DNA of 64,000 nucleotides from Cercophora sp. LCS_1 (GCA_036250225.1 JAPZLL010000016.1:248001-312000), one strand, 5' to 3'. Positions 22,001 through 33,278 are shown, counted from the first letter of the stretch. A program made the numbers and translations. Notes: generated by a model not told the origin, from the sequence alone.

Positions 22001-25000
22001 GCAGTCTGCGAAGACTCACGACCCCATTTCATTGATACTTGTGACATCCCAGAATACCGTAACGGAGGGGAAATCAAGGGGTAAGTGTGAATTTTTATTA
22101 CTTACCGTCGCAGCAATACGGTTACCAGTCCCACCGTCCAATATCTTGATGAAAACGTCGTAGAGGGGAATAGGCATGTCCGTCTGTATGAAGAACAGGC
22201 GTTTTTCATCCGTCCCATTCCTCTGCCCAGTGAAGGGTTTATCAAAACCAGGGGGTGGTACGTAGCTGCTGTCGTAAAGCTCCAGCGAGGAGACGCTTTG
22301 GCCGATGATTGACCCCTGGTTCATGACCTTGCCTGCGATAGCGGCCCCAGAAACGCCCAATGACAATGTGAGGTACTTTTGCTTGATGAGTGACTGCAAC
22401 GTTTTGGAGAGGGGATTATTTCCGTTGTCATTGATGAACTCCAAGAGGTTTTTGAAGTTCCGAAGATAGTTGATGATATTCCTAATGGGGTCAGACCGGA
22501 GAAGATCGAGTGAGCTACCGAGTTCGTTGACAGCTGGGTTATCAAGCCCGTCCGCAATCTCCATGTTGGCCATGTTGAACCCTCCCTCCAATTCTTCGAA
22601 ATTGCTGCTGAGAGGCTCCAGAGCGTCTTCTACAAGCTGGAGGGCTCGTAGATCCGTGAGCTCGTAGATACCATTGATGGCAACGCCAGCGGCGCCAGCG
22701 GCATCATAGAGCGCATCCCCCATCATGCCTGCGGCTAGGGCTCTCAGGTTGGCAGCTGCGCCCCGGGCAATTAGACCGAAGGCCCTAGCGAGGGCGCTGA
22801 GAAAACCAAAAACATCAGGAGGTCCGCCATCAGGAGGGCGACCAATCCTCGCGTCGTTATCGAAACGTGGCGAAAGGTCAACATCCCACCCTCCAACTGA
22901 GGTAGAAGCGCCCCCGGCTGGGAGTGGGTCGGGGAAAACATAATTTTCGCCATTTACTGTGATACCGGTAGAGCCGAGAGTGGCCAGCTTCCCGTCGGAT
23001 AAGATGAGATCTATGGGTTCATCGTGGGGAGCAAGGGCCGTATAGGCAACGCTGTCGATCTTGACTTGAATCTGCGGCACAACAAAGCTGGTAAAGGAGG
23101 GGAGGGGAGGATATGTGTATGTTGGATATGGATCTGGTGGAGGGCCAGGGGTGGCAGTGATGGCCTGAGAAGATATGCCGGTAATCACGACTGGTTCCAT
23201 AGTTGAGCTAGAGGATGTTCCAGTCAAGGAACTGATCAGACTACTAGTTGAGTGCGTGCGTTCGGTCTCAGAAGTGACGCTGGAGGTTGTGGGGGTGTCG
23301 GCGGTTGTTAGGGGGAAAGGGGGTCCTGTTGGAGGTGGGGGGAGCGACACCAAGACAGTCAACGCCGACACGATGTCAGCAGTCAAACCGGAGATGACCG
23401 TCGTAATAGTCGAGGTTTCAATCGTGAACAGCGATCCCGTCTCAGGTCCCCAGTAGCTACTCTCGGGGGAAGGTGATGTGACCGTCAGTGTATCTGTAGA
23501 GCCCGTCCGTGACAAGGTCGACAGAGGCGCAGTCACGGTTGTTGTGGTTCCATCAATAACTGTGCTCAAAGTAATCATCCCGCCAGTGGGCGTCGTTGTA
23601 TCCGGTAGAGTGCTCGAGACCAAAGGCACCGTCGATAGAACAGTTGTAGACCCATCGACGATAGTTGTCAAAGTCGCCACCTCTCCGCCCATCTTGGTAG
23701 TATCTGTTGTACCAGTCGAGACACCCGAGGAAGATGACGAGATTGTGGACAGCAAGGTTGTTGTAGCGCCGCTGATGACTGTTGTCAGAGTTGATACCTC
23801 GCTGGTGGTCCCGGGTGAAGTTGATGTGTCCTTCGGGCCACTTCGAGAGACCGACGGCGAAGATAAGGTGGAAAGTACAGTTTTGGTAGTCCCGTCGACA
23901 ACTGTGGTCAAGGTCGCCACCTCTCCGTTTGTCTCGGGAGTGACCGTAGTAACACCCAAAGTACCTGAGGAAGCCGAATAGACTGTGGATAGCACAGTTA
24001 TAGTAGCGCCGTTAACAACTGTCGTGATGGTAGTTGCCTCACTTTGGATTGTGTTGAGGTTCGGTGTCGCCGTCAAACTACCCGGGGGGGCTGGTTGTGA
24101 TAGCACAGTAGATGTAATCGTTGCCGCAGACTCGTCGATGATTGTAGTCAATGTAATTACTTTATTAGTGGATCCCGCGAATGAAGGCATTTCCGTTAGT
24201 GTGCTGGGGGATTCGAATGGTCGCAGTGTAGTCAGCGTCAAAAGCGCCGTGGTTGTTGCTCCATCAACGACTATGGTCTGAAAGGTAATGAGCGTTGCAA
24301 CCGTCATAGTCTCATGAATAGTTGCCACGGTCGTGAAGACGCCTGAGGGTACTGGCAAAACCGGGGTTGACAACGTCGACAATGTAGATAGTAGCGTTGT
24401 CGTGGCCCCATTGAAGATTATCGTCAAAGCTGTTACTTCAAGCGTCGCGACAGCAGTGGTCTCGAATGCCGTCGCAACACTCGCCAAAGTGCCTGTCTGG
24501 ATTACCGTTGCCAGTATCGTTGCAGTAGTTCCATCAATGAATGTGGTCAGGGTGATCACTTCAAGGGTGGTTTGCACGGTGTAGTAGACTCCGAGGGTGG
24601 TCTCAGGAACCGTGGTGGTGACCGTTAAGATACCGTTTTGAGAGTCTGAGATCGAGGCCGACGAGATCGGAGACATGAATGTTGTTGTGATCCCGCTGGC
24701 TACTGTAACCGCGGGGGTCACTTCGAGGGTGGTCGACACAGTCGTCTCAGGAACAGTGACTGTGACAGTCAGGATTCGGTCAGAGGTCGACTTCAAGGAC
24801 ACGGTAGATAGGACCGTTGTCGTAGTTCCACTAATGAGGGTAGTGAGGGTAGTCACATCGGCGCTAGTCTCGGAAGCAGCTGTTGCGGTGGTCGCAGTAC
24901 TGACCGTAGTGGGTTGGGGAGCAACTATGGAAGAGACCTTGGTTGGAGTTCCGTCGATAACGGTTGTGAACGTGATCACATCCGTGGCAGTCCCTGTAGT

Positions 25001-25222
25001 TCCAGTTTCAACGTCCGTGGTACTGCTGGGAAGAGGCCACGACAGTTCTCCCGTTGACAGCACGGTGGTTGTTACTCCACTGATGACCGTGGTAATCGTA
25101 CTAGTGAACGAGCAACCGCAGTCGTTGATGCCTACGCTGTCCAAGGGGAGAGCCAGAGAAAATACAATCATCGAGACGAATATAGCAGCCCAGAGGGCAA
25201 AGAAGGGGCGGTGTCGACCCAT
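19077..25222 (-). CDS. Giant secreted mosaic protein with peptidase S8 (subtilisin) domain
   Basis: Eight exons (25222-22106, 21937-21706, 21654-21538, 21479-21445, 21391-21007, 20957-20491, 20435-20198, 20137-19077) close in frame at about 1,883 residues. The second donor could instead end the exon at 21703. Order: signal peptide (MGRHRPFFALWAAIFVSMIV); Thr-rich region to ~650 with at least 12 cores like TTVIDGTTTTVLST; Pro-rich linker and helical unknown region (~700-1000); an I9-like prodomain (~1010-1095); the S8 catalytic domain with Asp1156 (FIVDTGFD), His1217 (AGHGTMLAS), Asn1349 (VTSSGN) and Ser1445 (SGTSVAAPQVAG); a second Ser/Thr-rich stretch (~1560-1745); and a Cys-rich tail. The complete triad suggests an active serine protease on a heavily O-glycosylated, wall- or matrix-associated scaffold. 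The substrate is unknown. Ordinary secreted subtilisins have only ~400 residues. Least certain are the introns at 21938-22105 and 21655-21705. Confidence 0.75.
23350..25130 (-). repeat. Thr-rich repeat-coding region of the mosaic protease
   Basis: This part of exon 1 encodes at least 12 degenerate copies of a core such as TLTTVVDGTTKTVLST, spaced about 40-60 residues apart by Ser/Thr-rich linkers. The copies differ at the DNA level, so the array is old or has diverged under coding constraint rather than being freshly expanded. Its antisense frame stays open because ACN/GTN codons read as Val/Asp on the other strand. Confidence 0.8.
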
Positions 25223-25908
25223 CTTGGATCGAAGAGGTCTTCTTATGGGGTCCCGTTACCCAATCACCAAACGAGGCACGCAAAGTTGATGGTCTGGCCG
25301 ATAGCTAGTCTGTTTGTGCTGTGCTGCAATGTGAGGAACCGAAACGGTTCTCCCTAGAGTCACGGTTTGGGTCTGCGATGAAAAATTTGCGCATCCTTTC
25401 GAAGGAAGGTGTGAAAGTCTGAACCAAAGGGCAACCGCCATCCGAATGTGAAAGGACGGGAAGGTGCGAGCCTACTTTTGGGGGAAGGCGCCATTATGGA
25501 AAGACGATCCCGGAAAGAACTCTATAATTCAGCTGCCATCCGTAAATCCAGCTCTCCTGGGTGAGCAGGCGTAGCCACTCGCCTTTTCCTGAGCGAACAC
25601 ACCGGCCTCCAAGTGAGAAAATCGTCCACAAGTCCTGTTGATAATGATGCGCAGCAAGCTTTCTCAGCCCGTGATATCAAGTCGAAGCAATCCTGTCCAG
25701 TGTAATATTGGTGAAGGCTCTGACAGCTATATAGTGACTGTTTCTACGTGGGTTTTTTGCGAATATCCGTCACCGAAGGAAACATTTCTGATTGTAAAAG
25801 CCGCGAAAATATCAAATTGATCTACTAAAACGCCCAAGCTACCTAACTCAAGCAAACGTGCACCGAATGACCAAGAAGCAAAACAAAGTTCATCATCACC
25901 CTCATCCT
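25223..25908. other. Intergenic: promoter of the mosaic protease / 3' end of xanA
   Basis: 686 bp between two genes on the - strand. No gene or RNA feature recognised. Confidence 0.5.
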
Positions 25909-27174
25909 CTACGCCGCAACCGCCGCTTCAGGGCCAAGAGGGAACTCGCTTGCGGCAACATTGCACTGCCTAAACAGTCGCACCTCGTCCTGAGCGAAAG
26001 CACCAACAACTGAGTGCAACACTCCCCGGTTATGGAAGAGCACAAAGTCGCCCTCCTCCCAGTCGTGCGCATACACGAGCTCAGGGGCAATGCCTGGCCT
26101 CTGAATGCGATGCACAATCTCCCTGACCTCCTTCAAGTCGTCAATGACGGTGCCATCCTTGAGATGCAGCTTCCTCACGGCGCTCGGGTGGATCTGGATT
26201 GCCAGCCGACCATCCACGGGATTCTTCCAGCACATGGGAAGGATCTGGACCTTTTCCTCCTCGATCTCGGGAAGCTCCTCAAGTGGCACTTCCTTGCCCT
26301 CACTAACCATGCCCAGCCCATCGCTCCTTGACTTGGCGCCGGACATCCAGATGTACGGATGGGGTGCGTACTCGACCTTGGTGGTCCGGGCAAGCTCCTT
26401 CTCCTGTTCCGAGAGACGGTCGTACATGGTGTAGCCCGAGACAAAAGCCGTAGTTCCCAGTGGGACCTCCAGCTCGTCGCCTGTCCCATCGTCGTACCGC
26501 ACGATCTGCTTTCGCCCGCCCGGCACCTTCACGGCCAGCAGTGTAGTAACCACAGGTGGGGCGAGCCCATAGAGGGCAGCATCAATGTGCCAGCGGTAGA
26601 AGCGCGTAAAGTTGAGGTCGTCCTCGGCAGGAATGGCCGTGGCATGGAACGTCTTGTGATGGGGGTGCTTGAGCTGGATGTGCTTCAGCCCCTCATACTC
26701 GGGAACGAACCCGTTGCCGATGACTTGCACCTGTGGCTGGTGCGGGATTGTCTTCAAGTCCGGGTGCAGAATGCTGCGCTTGGCATCGACGGTCTTTCCG
26801 TGGCCGTACGAGGTAGCAGCGGGATCGAAGCGGTTGGTAAGCTCAAACTGGGCACGAGGAGAGGCGTGCGACTGGTTCTTGAAGATGACCACCTGGTGCT
26901 TGAATAGGGCGGCCTCGATGACGGAAAAATCGGGGTCTGCATGCGCGTCAGCGTGATGCTGGATGCCACAAAGGGGAGTTGACCTTACCAAGGAGGTTAC
27001 CGATTTCACGGGTGATCTCCCAATAGTTTTACAGCATATATGTCACTACGATAGCCGTGTTTATGACTGTGTCTTACCTGTGAGGTTCTCAACGTCGACG
27101 CCCGAGATTGTGGCACCAAAGTTTGTTTGGGGGCTGTCCGAGAAGGACAAGGGGGTGACGACAGCAGCAGACAT
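25909..27174 (-). CDS. xanA: Xanthine dioxygenase (alpha-ketoglutarate/Fe(II)-dependent)
   Basis: Exons 27174-27078 and 26936-25909 join in frame to 374 residues (Aspergillus XanA is about 370), giving SGVDVENLTDPDFSVIE across the 141-nt intron. It belongs to the TauD/TfdA dioxygenase family. The Fe(II) ligands are visible as His-x-Asp in FYRWHIDAALYGL and the distal His in FHNRGVLHSVVGAF. The co-substrate Arg lies in VRLFRQCN. The segments RFDPAATSYGHGKTVDAKRS and EYAPHPYIWMSGAKSRSDGL match XanA closely. The enzyme oxidises xanthine to uric acid with alpha-ketoglutarate and O2, an alternative to molybdenum xanthine dehydrogenase in purine use. The start chosen is the Met before SAAVVTPLSF. 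An upstream in-frame Met exists but adds unrelated sequence. A Zn2Cys6 gene lies 366 bp upstream. Confidence 0.92.
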
Positions 27175-27540
27175 TTTGCGTGTGAATGTAATGATGGCCG
27201 GGGAAAGTCTTTGTTGTTGGGTATAAGCTGACGACGTCCGTTTTTTTGTGAAGAAGAGGATTGGAAACGCGGGTTGGAGTTGCGGCGTCGTGGTATTGAT
27301 ATAGCTCAATGGAAAGGCGTATGTCGGCGGGCCCCGAACGACCCGCTTGCCAAGGCCCCTGATAACCGCCTGCCAATGATCGGTTTTCGGCGAGGCGGAC
27401 ATGGCCGTCTAGCTAGTTCTTATCTCTCACCGGCAAGATAACCACTTTCACCAAACGCGAAGACGCGAATCCAAGTTTGATTCAACTAGATATCGACAGT
27501 TGTCCTCCAATCGCCCTACCAATCATCCCGAGGCATTTTA
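27175..27540. other. Promoter of xanA / 3' flank of the Zn2Cys6 gene
   Basis: 366 bp in a same-strand tandem. No coding feature. An open frame continues upstream of the xanA start but contributes no family sequence, so I treat it as 5' UTR. Confidence 0.5.
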
Positions 27541-29662
27541 CTACACATGACTCATACCGGCACCAAGGGGCGAACCCAGAAGCTGGGCCGGGGTTTGTGG
27601 CCCAGACCGAAGCACCTCAACAGGTCCTTCAAGTACCGATTCCGGCGAAGCTGCCGTGGAATCTATGCCTTCGTAGCGGCCCATGAAGGCAGAAACCTCG
27701 ACATCTCCTGGAAAGGCGTGCGTGCCCTCTACGCTGGCACTATCCGGAGCTGCCACGATATTGGGAAGTGATGATTGCAACTCTGATACCGGCGGCACGG
27801 CTTCTGCAGGCCCAGTATGGTTCAAATCGTCACCTAGCACAAAGACTATTTTGTTGTCGCCGCGGTGAGGTAGAATACGGTGGTCTTGGTCGACAATGGG
27901 ACTGTTCTTCCGCACCACGAATGCTTCTCTTACGCGCATCTCCCGGGGAATTCCCGAAGTTCTGGATGAGCGTGCAGAGTTGCCTTCAGCCGTGTGATCT
28001 TGCCTCCCGGTTGTTATCCCCGTTTTCAGCGTCTCTGGACCGGACAGGGGCGAAGAAGTGCTGGTAGTGGTGCTTCCTGCAGTCGACAGGGACGAGGGGG
28101 CAGCGGGATCTGCACCGGCATCTACCATCCCCAAGAGCTTGGCCTCGGGTGCTGATTCGTGAGGAAGTGCATCATCGTCAGGTGGACCATCGCCTGGCAT
28201 CACGCCGTGTTCCAGCTCTATGACACGTTTACCGACAGCAACCATGAGTGTGCTATTCCAAAGATTCTCCCGCGTCGGTGCAAGGTCGGCCATGTAATAC
28301 AGGGCCCGCAGTCGAGTCTTAAGATCGCGACATTTGATGACGACGAAATAGAGTGAGGGGATGAAACCCATATCCAGAGTGAACTTTGACTTTCCTGATG
28401 CTCGTGTTGAAGTCTCGATCCTGGCCTTCTCCAATGCATGAGCCTGGCCAGCCAGCCGGACAACTTCCTTGAAATCCTTGATATACTTGTCGTAAGCCAT
28501 CTCGCTTCGTTCAGCGCAGGCTGATATCCACGCCCTGCTTGTGATCGACATAATCCGCATCAGAGTATAGGGGGTTTGGTTGTCGTCGGAGTACGGGTTC
28601 GCGGCCACAAAATCGTCAAAGTTCCTGGTCCAGTCTGCCAGGTGTGAGAGTAGGCGAGCCCGGCGTTCATGGTAACGCGAGTAGTCTGGAGGCGGTTTCG
28701 ATGTTCCAGGCGCAGGCGCTTCGTATTGTCGTATAAATCTGATACATCGAGTGATGGTGAGATCGAGGCGGTAGCGGCAAACCGAGTAGCTGGAATGGGG
28801 CCCTGAGATGTCTTCATCCTCGGTCCCAACCGGGCAGGGAAACGCGTCCAAAGAAGCACCGAAGAAGAAAGGGCAAGCCGTGAGTCGGACATATATAGGC
28901 CGAAAATAATCCCGTGCCCACAAGTTCCCGCTCTTGAGGTTATTATAGACCTTGATACCATACTGACAGTGTGTCAGGGCGGCTTGCTTGTTCTCGCGGA
29001 GAGACTCAATCGCGATGAACAAGATGCAGACGAATAACACGACGCTCTCATCACTGATCTGGGTGATCTGCTGCAGGGCTCGGTTGTACTGCACGAGGGC
29101 AAAGCGCCCCTTTTGGGAAGCGAGGAACGAGTCTTGGGACGGGTCATCAGTCAGCTCGTATATACTACTGATGGCAACCACGGCATGTCGCACGGCAGGC
29201 TCCTGCATACTCGCTTGGGCGACCATTCGAGTCCAAAAGTCGTCGCCGGGGAACCGGGAAAAGGCGGGGGCAACGATGAGGTGGTAGAATTCCAGGGCCC
29301 GCCCGTCCTGCGTGTTTCGACGACTAGTAATAGCGGGAATTATGGGCTTCCGACCAAGCAGCTCGGCCCACGAGTACGAGCCGATGGGCGGAGGACTGTA
29401 GCCCTCACAAGTTCGACCAGTTTTCGTGCACCTCAAGCACTGGGGCTTGGACTCATCACACTTGACCTTCCGTTTCCTAAAGCCGGGGACACGTTCTGGT
29501 CAGCATACAACCTGAAGGGCAATATCCCCAAGACCGAAACCAGGCCGGGACACCGTCCACGGGCCACGCTGCAAGTATTTATTCGCTAAGGTGTTTGAGA
29601 GGTGCAACGTACTTGCATGTAAAGCATCCCGACCTCACCTTGGTGGAGCCCTTTCTCGCCAT
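27541..29662 (-). CDS. Zn2Cys6 transcription factor
   Basis: Exons 29662-29613 and 29476-27541 give 661 residues. The zinc cluster is complete and N-terminal: Cys13-x2-Cys16-x6-Cys23-x6-Cys30-x2-Cys33-x6-Cys40, read as SGCFTCKKRKVKCDESKPQC. The 136-nt intron falls inside the cluster, so the short first exon (50 nt) is needed for DNA binding. The middle part (about residues 70-420) resembles the Fungal_trans_2 (DUF3468) regulatory domain (RHAVVAISSIYEL...), and the C-terminal third is low-complexity and Ser/Pro-rich. It should act in the nucleus as a pathway regulator. Its target is unknown. Being next to xanA on the same strand makes a link to purine catabolism possible, but this is only proximity. 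UaY, the known purine regulator of Aspergillus, need not be its orthologue. Confidence 0.85.
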
Positions 29663-30307
29663 TGTTGGTGACACTTCCAGGGGATTGGCCAATCACGTCT
29701 AAATCTGAGGCGAAAGCACAGCAAGGCGAGCTTTGACGCTCGCACTGAGGAAGGAATTCCCGCAAACAGTCTCAATAGGTAGGGAAGCCATCTTGCAACG
29801 TGATCTCGGCGTGGTTTTAAAGGCTGCGTCTCCTGGTTCATGCTCGAAGGAACCAGCCCTACCGCTGACGAAGCGAGCTGCCAAGACCTGTCATGGAGGG
29901 AAGCGTGCATAAGTGGGTCCAGTCCGAGATGGTCCGTGGTATGCCTGCAAAACAGCTGCACTAACAGCCCAATACCACAAGCTATCTCTCTTCTGTTAGT
30001 ACAAGAAAGGTATCCCATCCTGCGCCGCCGTCCCGCTGTCTCGAAGCTCCCCTGGTTACATCTGAGTGGTGGTTTCCTGCAAAAAGGACCAACAGTCACA
30101 AAGATGTGAGGTTATGCTGCAAAGTTTGCTTTTCAGGGTCTAGATTTATTGAATGCCCCGGGAAGCCCATTTCGGGCTTTCAATCAGAATATCTAAGATA
30201 GGTATTGTGTCTTCGTCTCCCAATACTGACGCCCCAAACGCCTTGCGGACGCTCTACCTTCAAACCAACAGCTCAACCGCCAACATCATCATTCCTGTCA
30301 CTCAACT
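29663..30307. other. Intergenic: promoter of the Zn2Cys6 gene / 3' flank of the FSH1-like gene
   Basis: 645 bp, with open frames on both strands but no family features. Nothing else seen. Confidence 0.5.
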
Positions 30308-31220
30308 CTAAATAATCTGCTCCTTCAGCCCCTCCATTAGCGCCGCAATTGCCAACGATACGTCGGTTGACCGTGGAATGTCGTGACCACCGCCATGGTC
30401 GTACAGCTTTCGGTTTTCGCAAAAGTGCGCCAGCTGCAGGCTCGCCGGCCACCTTGGGTCCTTCGCTCCGAAAATATGCACAGTCGGGATTTTGATCATG
30501 ACATCTTTGGGCATGGCTGTGAAGTCCAGCCCGTAAACGTCGGATTCCTCCGGATAGACGTTTGGATCGTGGACCAAGTCTTTCGTCTCACCCCACAAAC
30601 TCATACCCACTTTGATCTGATTGAGGTTCTTCGCCAGATCTGTCAAGGCCCCCGCGCGCTGCTTCAGCAGTCGAACCGTCTCGTCGTTGATATCCCGCGC
30701 CTTCTGCGACACTGGTAGCTGGAGGTCGTCCAAGACCGGGAGCGGCAGCCCTCCGCATACAAACATGGCTGCCTTGAAGGGTAATGGCTCGTCGGGCGTC
30801 TCGCGGTAGTGGTATAAGAGGAAGCTGCCAATGAGCGAACATCCTTGCGAGAAGCCCATGAGGATGTCGAATGGCCCGTTCTCCTCGATATAGTCGATCA
30901 ACCATTTGTGCGCCCCTCGGATGGCGTTGGGCGTTTGCTTCGGCCACCACGTGTAAGTGCCCGACTCAAACAAGACCTTGATCCCCGGCGCCGGCGCGCA
31001 GTGAAACGGTGCATCCACAAAGTCGAATTCATACTCTGATTTTTCCAGCTTGGCCCGGAACGCGACTGTTTTGCGCAATCACCACATGTCAGAATACCGC
31101 TTGTTCGCTCATCACCTCTCACTCTCATGCGCACTCGGCTCGCTCATCGAAATACGGACCGGTTTGTGATTTGAAGATTGTGGCACTCGTGCCCTGCCCA
31201 TGGAGCGCCAGGACCCTCAT
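30308..31220 (-). CDS. FSH1-family serine hydrolase
   Basis: Exons 31220-31160 and 31065-30308 give 272 residues across a 94-nt intron. The first exon carries the conserved N-terminus MRVLALHGQGTSATIF, which includes the oxyanion LHG segment. The nucleophile elbow is GFSQG, the acid is in FGAKDPRW, and the catalytic His is in HGGGHDIPR. These define the FSH1 (serine hydrolase, DUF341) subgroup of alpha/beta hydrolases. Yeast Fsh1-3 are small hydrolases of unclear substrate, and in filamentous fungi relatives often sit in secondary-metabolite loci as thioesterase-like enzymes. No polyketide or peptide synthetase lies nearby, so a housekeeping esterase role is as likely. Without a targeting signal, it is probably cytosolic. 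Confidence 0.88.
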
Positions 31221-32201
31221 GATGACTGATCTGATCTGCCGTCGCCCGTTGAAGGTCGTTCACTTTTCCTTCGTTCCGTACCTAGCTTCCGAATGTCGGG
31301 ATAGTAACGGCGCCGTCGATTCAATCGGATTTGAGTGGGTATAGGAGCCAAAAGAACAACAAATCTAACCAGTTTAAGCTGAGTTTGAAGCCGATATCGT
31401 CAGGCACCGAGTAGCTACCCAGGGGAAAAAAAAAAAAATCCAACCCGGGTCGGCGTATTAAATACCGACCACAGATTACAGCCCTGTTATTGATGCCAGA
31501 CCACTGGACCAACGCTAAACGGGCCGGCAGCAAATGGCTGTGACCTGCAGCGCCTTGTCGGGGTCCGTTTGGAGACAGTCCGGAGCTGACCTGCGCCTTG
31601 GGGCCGCCCACGCGGGTCCAGCTCGGCATCGGACTCCGAACTGCGCGCCAAGCTAACGGCCGTGGCGTAGCACCAGGGCGATGCCAGCGTCCCTCGAATC
31701 GCCGTTGACCTCCTCTGCCTCCAAAGCCGTCTTGAGAACGTCTTGCTGGCGGCTGGCTCTGCCATTGGGAACCAATCGACCGGGTTCCTGCGTTTGCACC
31801 GCCCTGAATTCAGCTCGCCGTTCCCAGCAAAACGGGCACCGTCGACATACCCGTGCCCCAGCCCAAAGATGGGATGACGAGAGCCAAACTGCCACACCGT
31901 CCCATCTTGGGCACGTTACACCGGTAGTGCGGCTGTATAGCCTCAAAGCTTATCGTTGATCTAGGGTCTGGTATATGTCCGTCTTGCATTGTCATATTTT
32001 TAACATCTGTCCTATCCTAACGCCGTCGTTTTGTCATTACACGTCACGTCGTTTCTAACCATAACCATACGCCCATCGCTTACAAAAACCAAAAGAACGC
32101 CAAGCGCTATGTTTCAGTCAAAAGTCCACAAAAGACAACAAAAACAACAACAAAACACATCCCCCCCTCCCCACCTCAGAAGACGCAAAAGGAACACCAC
32201 A
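31221..32201. other. Intergenic: promoter of the FSH1-like gene / 3' flank of the His/Asp-rich gene
   Basis: 981 bp. Holds an A-run near 31427-31438. A tRNA-like stretch at 31441-31525 was examined and rejected. No gene seen. Confidence 0.5.
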
Positions 32202-33278
32202 TCACCTCCTATGTCTCTCATGCCCATGCCCATGCCTAACACTCGCAACCCGCCCCTTCACACCCTCCTTCACCTTCCCCTTGACAGCCTCTTCCCTCTT
32301 GCCCACCTCCTTGAGCCCAGGCTTCACCAAGCTTCCAATCGCAAACTGCGTCGCCTGCCGCATTATGGTATGCGTCAACCCGCCCTTCCTCTTGGGGTGC
32401 TTCTGCTCCATAAAGGTGTCAACCGCCGCAGCACTCAACGCCGCAGCCGTAATCTTTGCGCCCTTGGAGCCCAACCAGGGTGATGGGTCATCCTTCATCT
32501 TGAGAGCCGCCATGGCGCCGGCCTCAAAGGCGCAACGGCCGGCTCCGAGGAGCAACTCGGTATATGACCGGTGAGGTTTCGGCGGGCGTGCCTCGGGAAA
32601 CGTTTTTGATTTTATCGGTTGTGAGGGGATATTGTATGATCGGGATGAAGAGGGTGGGTAGTAGCGATTTTTCGTGTCCTTGGATTTGGATTTGTGCGAT
32701 GACGGGGAAGATGATCGGTGGTGGTGACGATGAGATCTCGGTGCTTCGGAGGCGGTGCGGCGATGGGGGTGGCGAGAGTCGTCGTCGTCGTCGTCGTCGT
32801 CGGAATCATCATCTTGGTAACGGGATGAGGAAAAGGGGGCAGCTGATGCTGTGCGGCGATGGTTGTGGTGGTTTTTTCCGTCGCGATGACGGTGATGAGG
32901 TGAAGATTCACGACGGTGATGACTGTGGTGGTCGTCTATGGACCGGGAGCGGGTAGAGGAGTGGTGCTGGTCGGCGGGTCTGGATGGGGAGTAGCTGCTT
33001 GCCCGGGAAGACTTGGCAGGCCGGTGTTTACTGTGGCCACGATGATGACGGCCATGGTCGTCGTCGTCGCTATAATCAACATCGCTATAGTAGCGCCGCT
33101 CACTGCTGGGACGGTAGTGGTATTGGTTGGCGCCGTGCTCCGGACGCCGATGAGCTGAGCTCATTGACGCGGCGCGCCGGCCCCTGGAGACGGGACTCTT
33201 GCGCCGGCCATTGTGATCCGAATCGTCATCGCTGGATGTCGACGAGCTACTGAAGCTTCGGTGTAATGGCCTTGGCAT
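32202..33278 (-). CDS. His/Asp/Ser-rich protein with conserved C-terminal domain
   Basis: Single exon, 358 residues. Residues 1-225 are low-complexity: runs of Ser, Asp (one run of eight), Arg and many His-His pairs. The C-terminal ~130 residues are ordered and hydrophobic-helical (SYTELLLGAGRCAFEAGAMA, LGSKGAKITAAALSAAAVDT, IMRQATQFAIGSLVKPGLKE) and resemble an uncharacterised fungal family often annotated DUF3824-like. I do not recognise a function. The His/Asp-rich head could bind metal ions or be a phospho-regulated disordered tail, and the alternating Arg/Ser segments suggest many kinase sites. The basic C-terminus ends in HGHGHERHRR. An intact 358-codon frame with a clear compositional domain split supports it as a real gene. 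Confidence 0.7.
   Translation of the reverse strand: MPRPLHRSFSSSSTSSDDDSDHNGRRKSPVSRGRRAASMSSAHRRPEHGANQYHYRPSSERRYYSDVDYSDDDDHGRHHRGHSKHRPAKSSRASSYSPSRPADQHHSSTRSRSIDDHHSHHRRESSPHHRHRDGKNHHNHRRTASAAPFSSSRYQDDDSDDDDDDDDSRHPHRRTASEAPRSHRHHHRSSSPSSHKSKSKDTKNRYYPPSSSRSYNIPSQPIKSKTFPEARPPKPHRSYTELLLGAGRCAFEAGAMAALKMKDDPSPWLGSKGAKITAAALSAAAVDTFMEQKHPKRKGGLTHTIMRQATQFAIGSLVKPGLKEVGKREEAVKGKVKEGVKGRVASVRHGHGHERHRR
32778..32801. repeat. (GTC)8 microsatellite encoding poly-Asp
   Basis: Eight perfect GTC units on the + strand, read as GAC codons (Asp8) on the - strand inside the His/Asp-rich gene. A perfect trinucleotide tract is prone to length change between strains. Confidence 0.9.

Noticed and set aside
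21686..22105. Apparent frameshift or pseudogene break between the Thr-rich and subtilisin parts
   Set aside because: Two introns (21938-22105 with a perfect GTAAGT donor, and 21655-21705) restore one frame with matching phases, so a broken gene is not needed.
23478..25289. Series of Val-rich open frames on the + strand
   Set aside because: Antisense of the Thr-rich repeat array. No start context, splice logic or family.
31441..31525. tRNA-like stretch on the - strand with an A-box match (TGGTCCAGTGG) and a CTGTAAT loop
   Set aside because: The B-box is degenerate, the anticodon stem has a G-G mismatch, and no acceptor stem can be formed.
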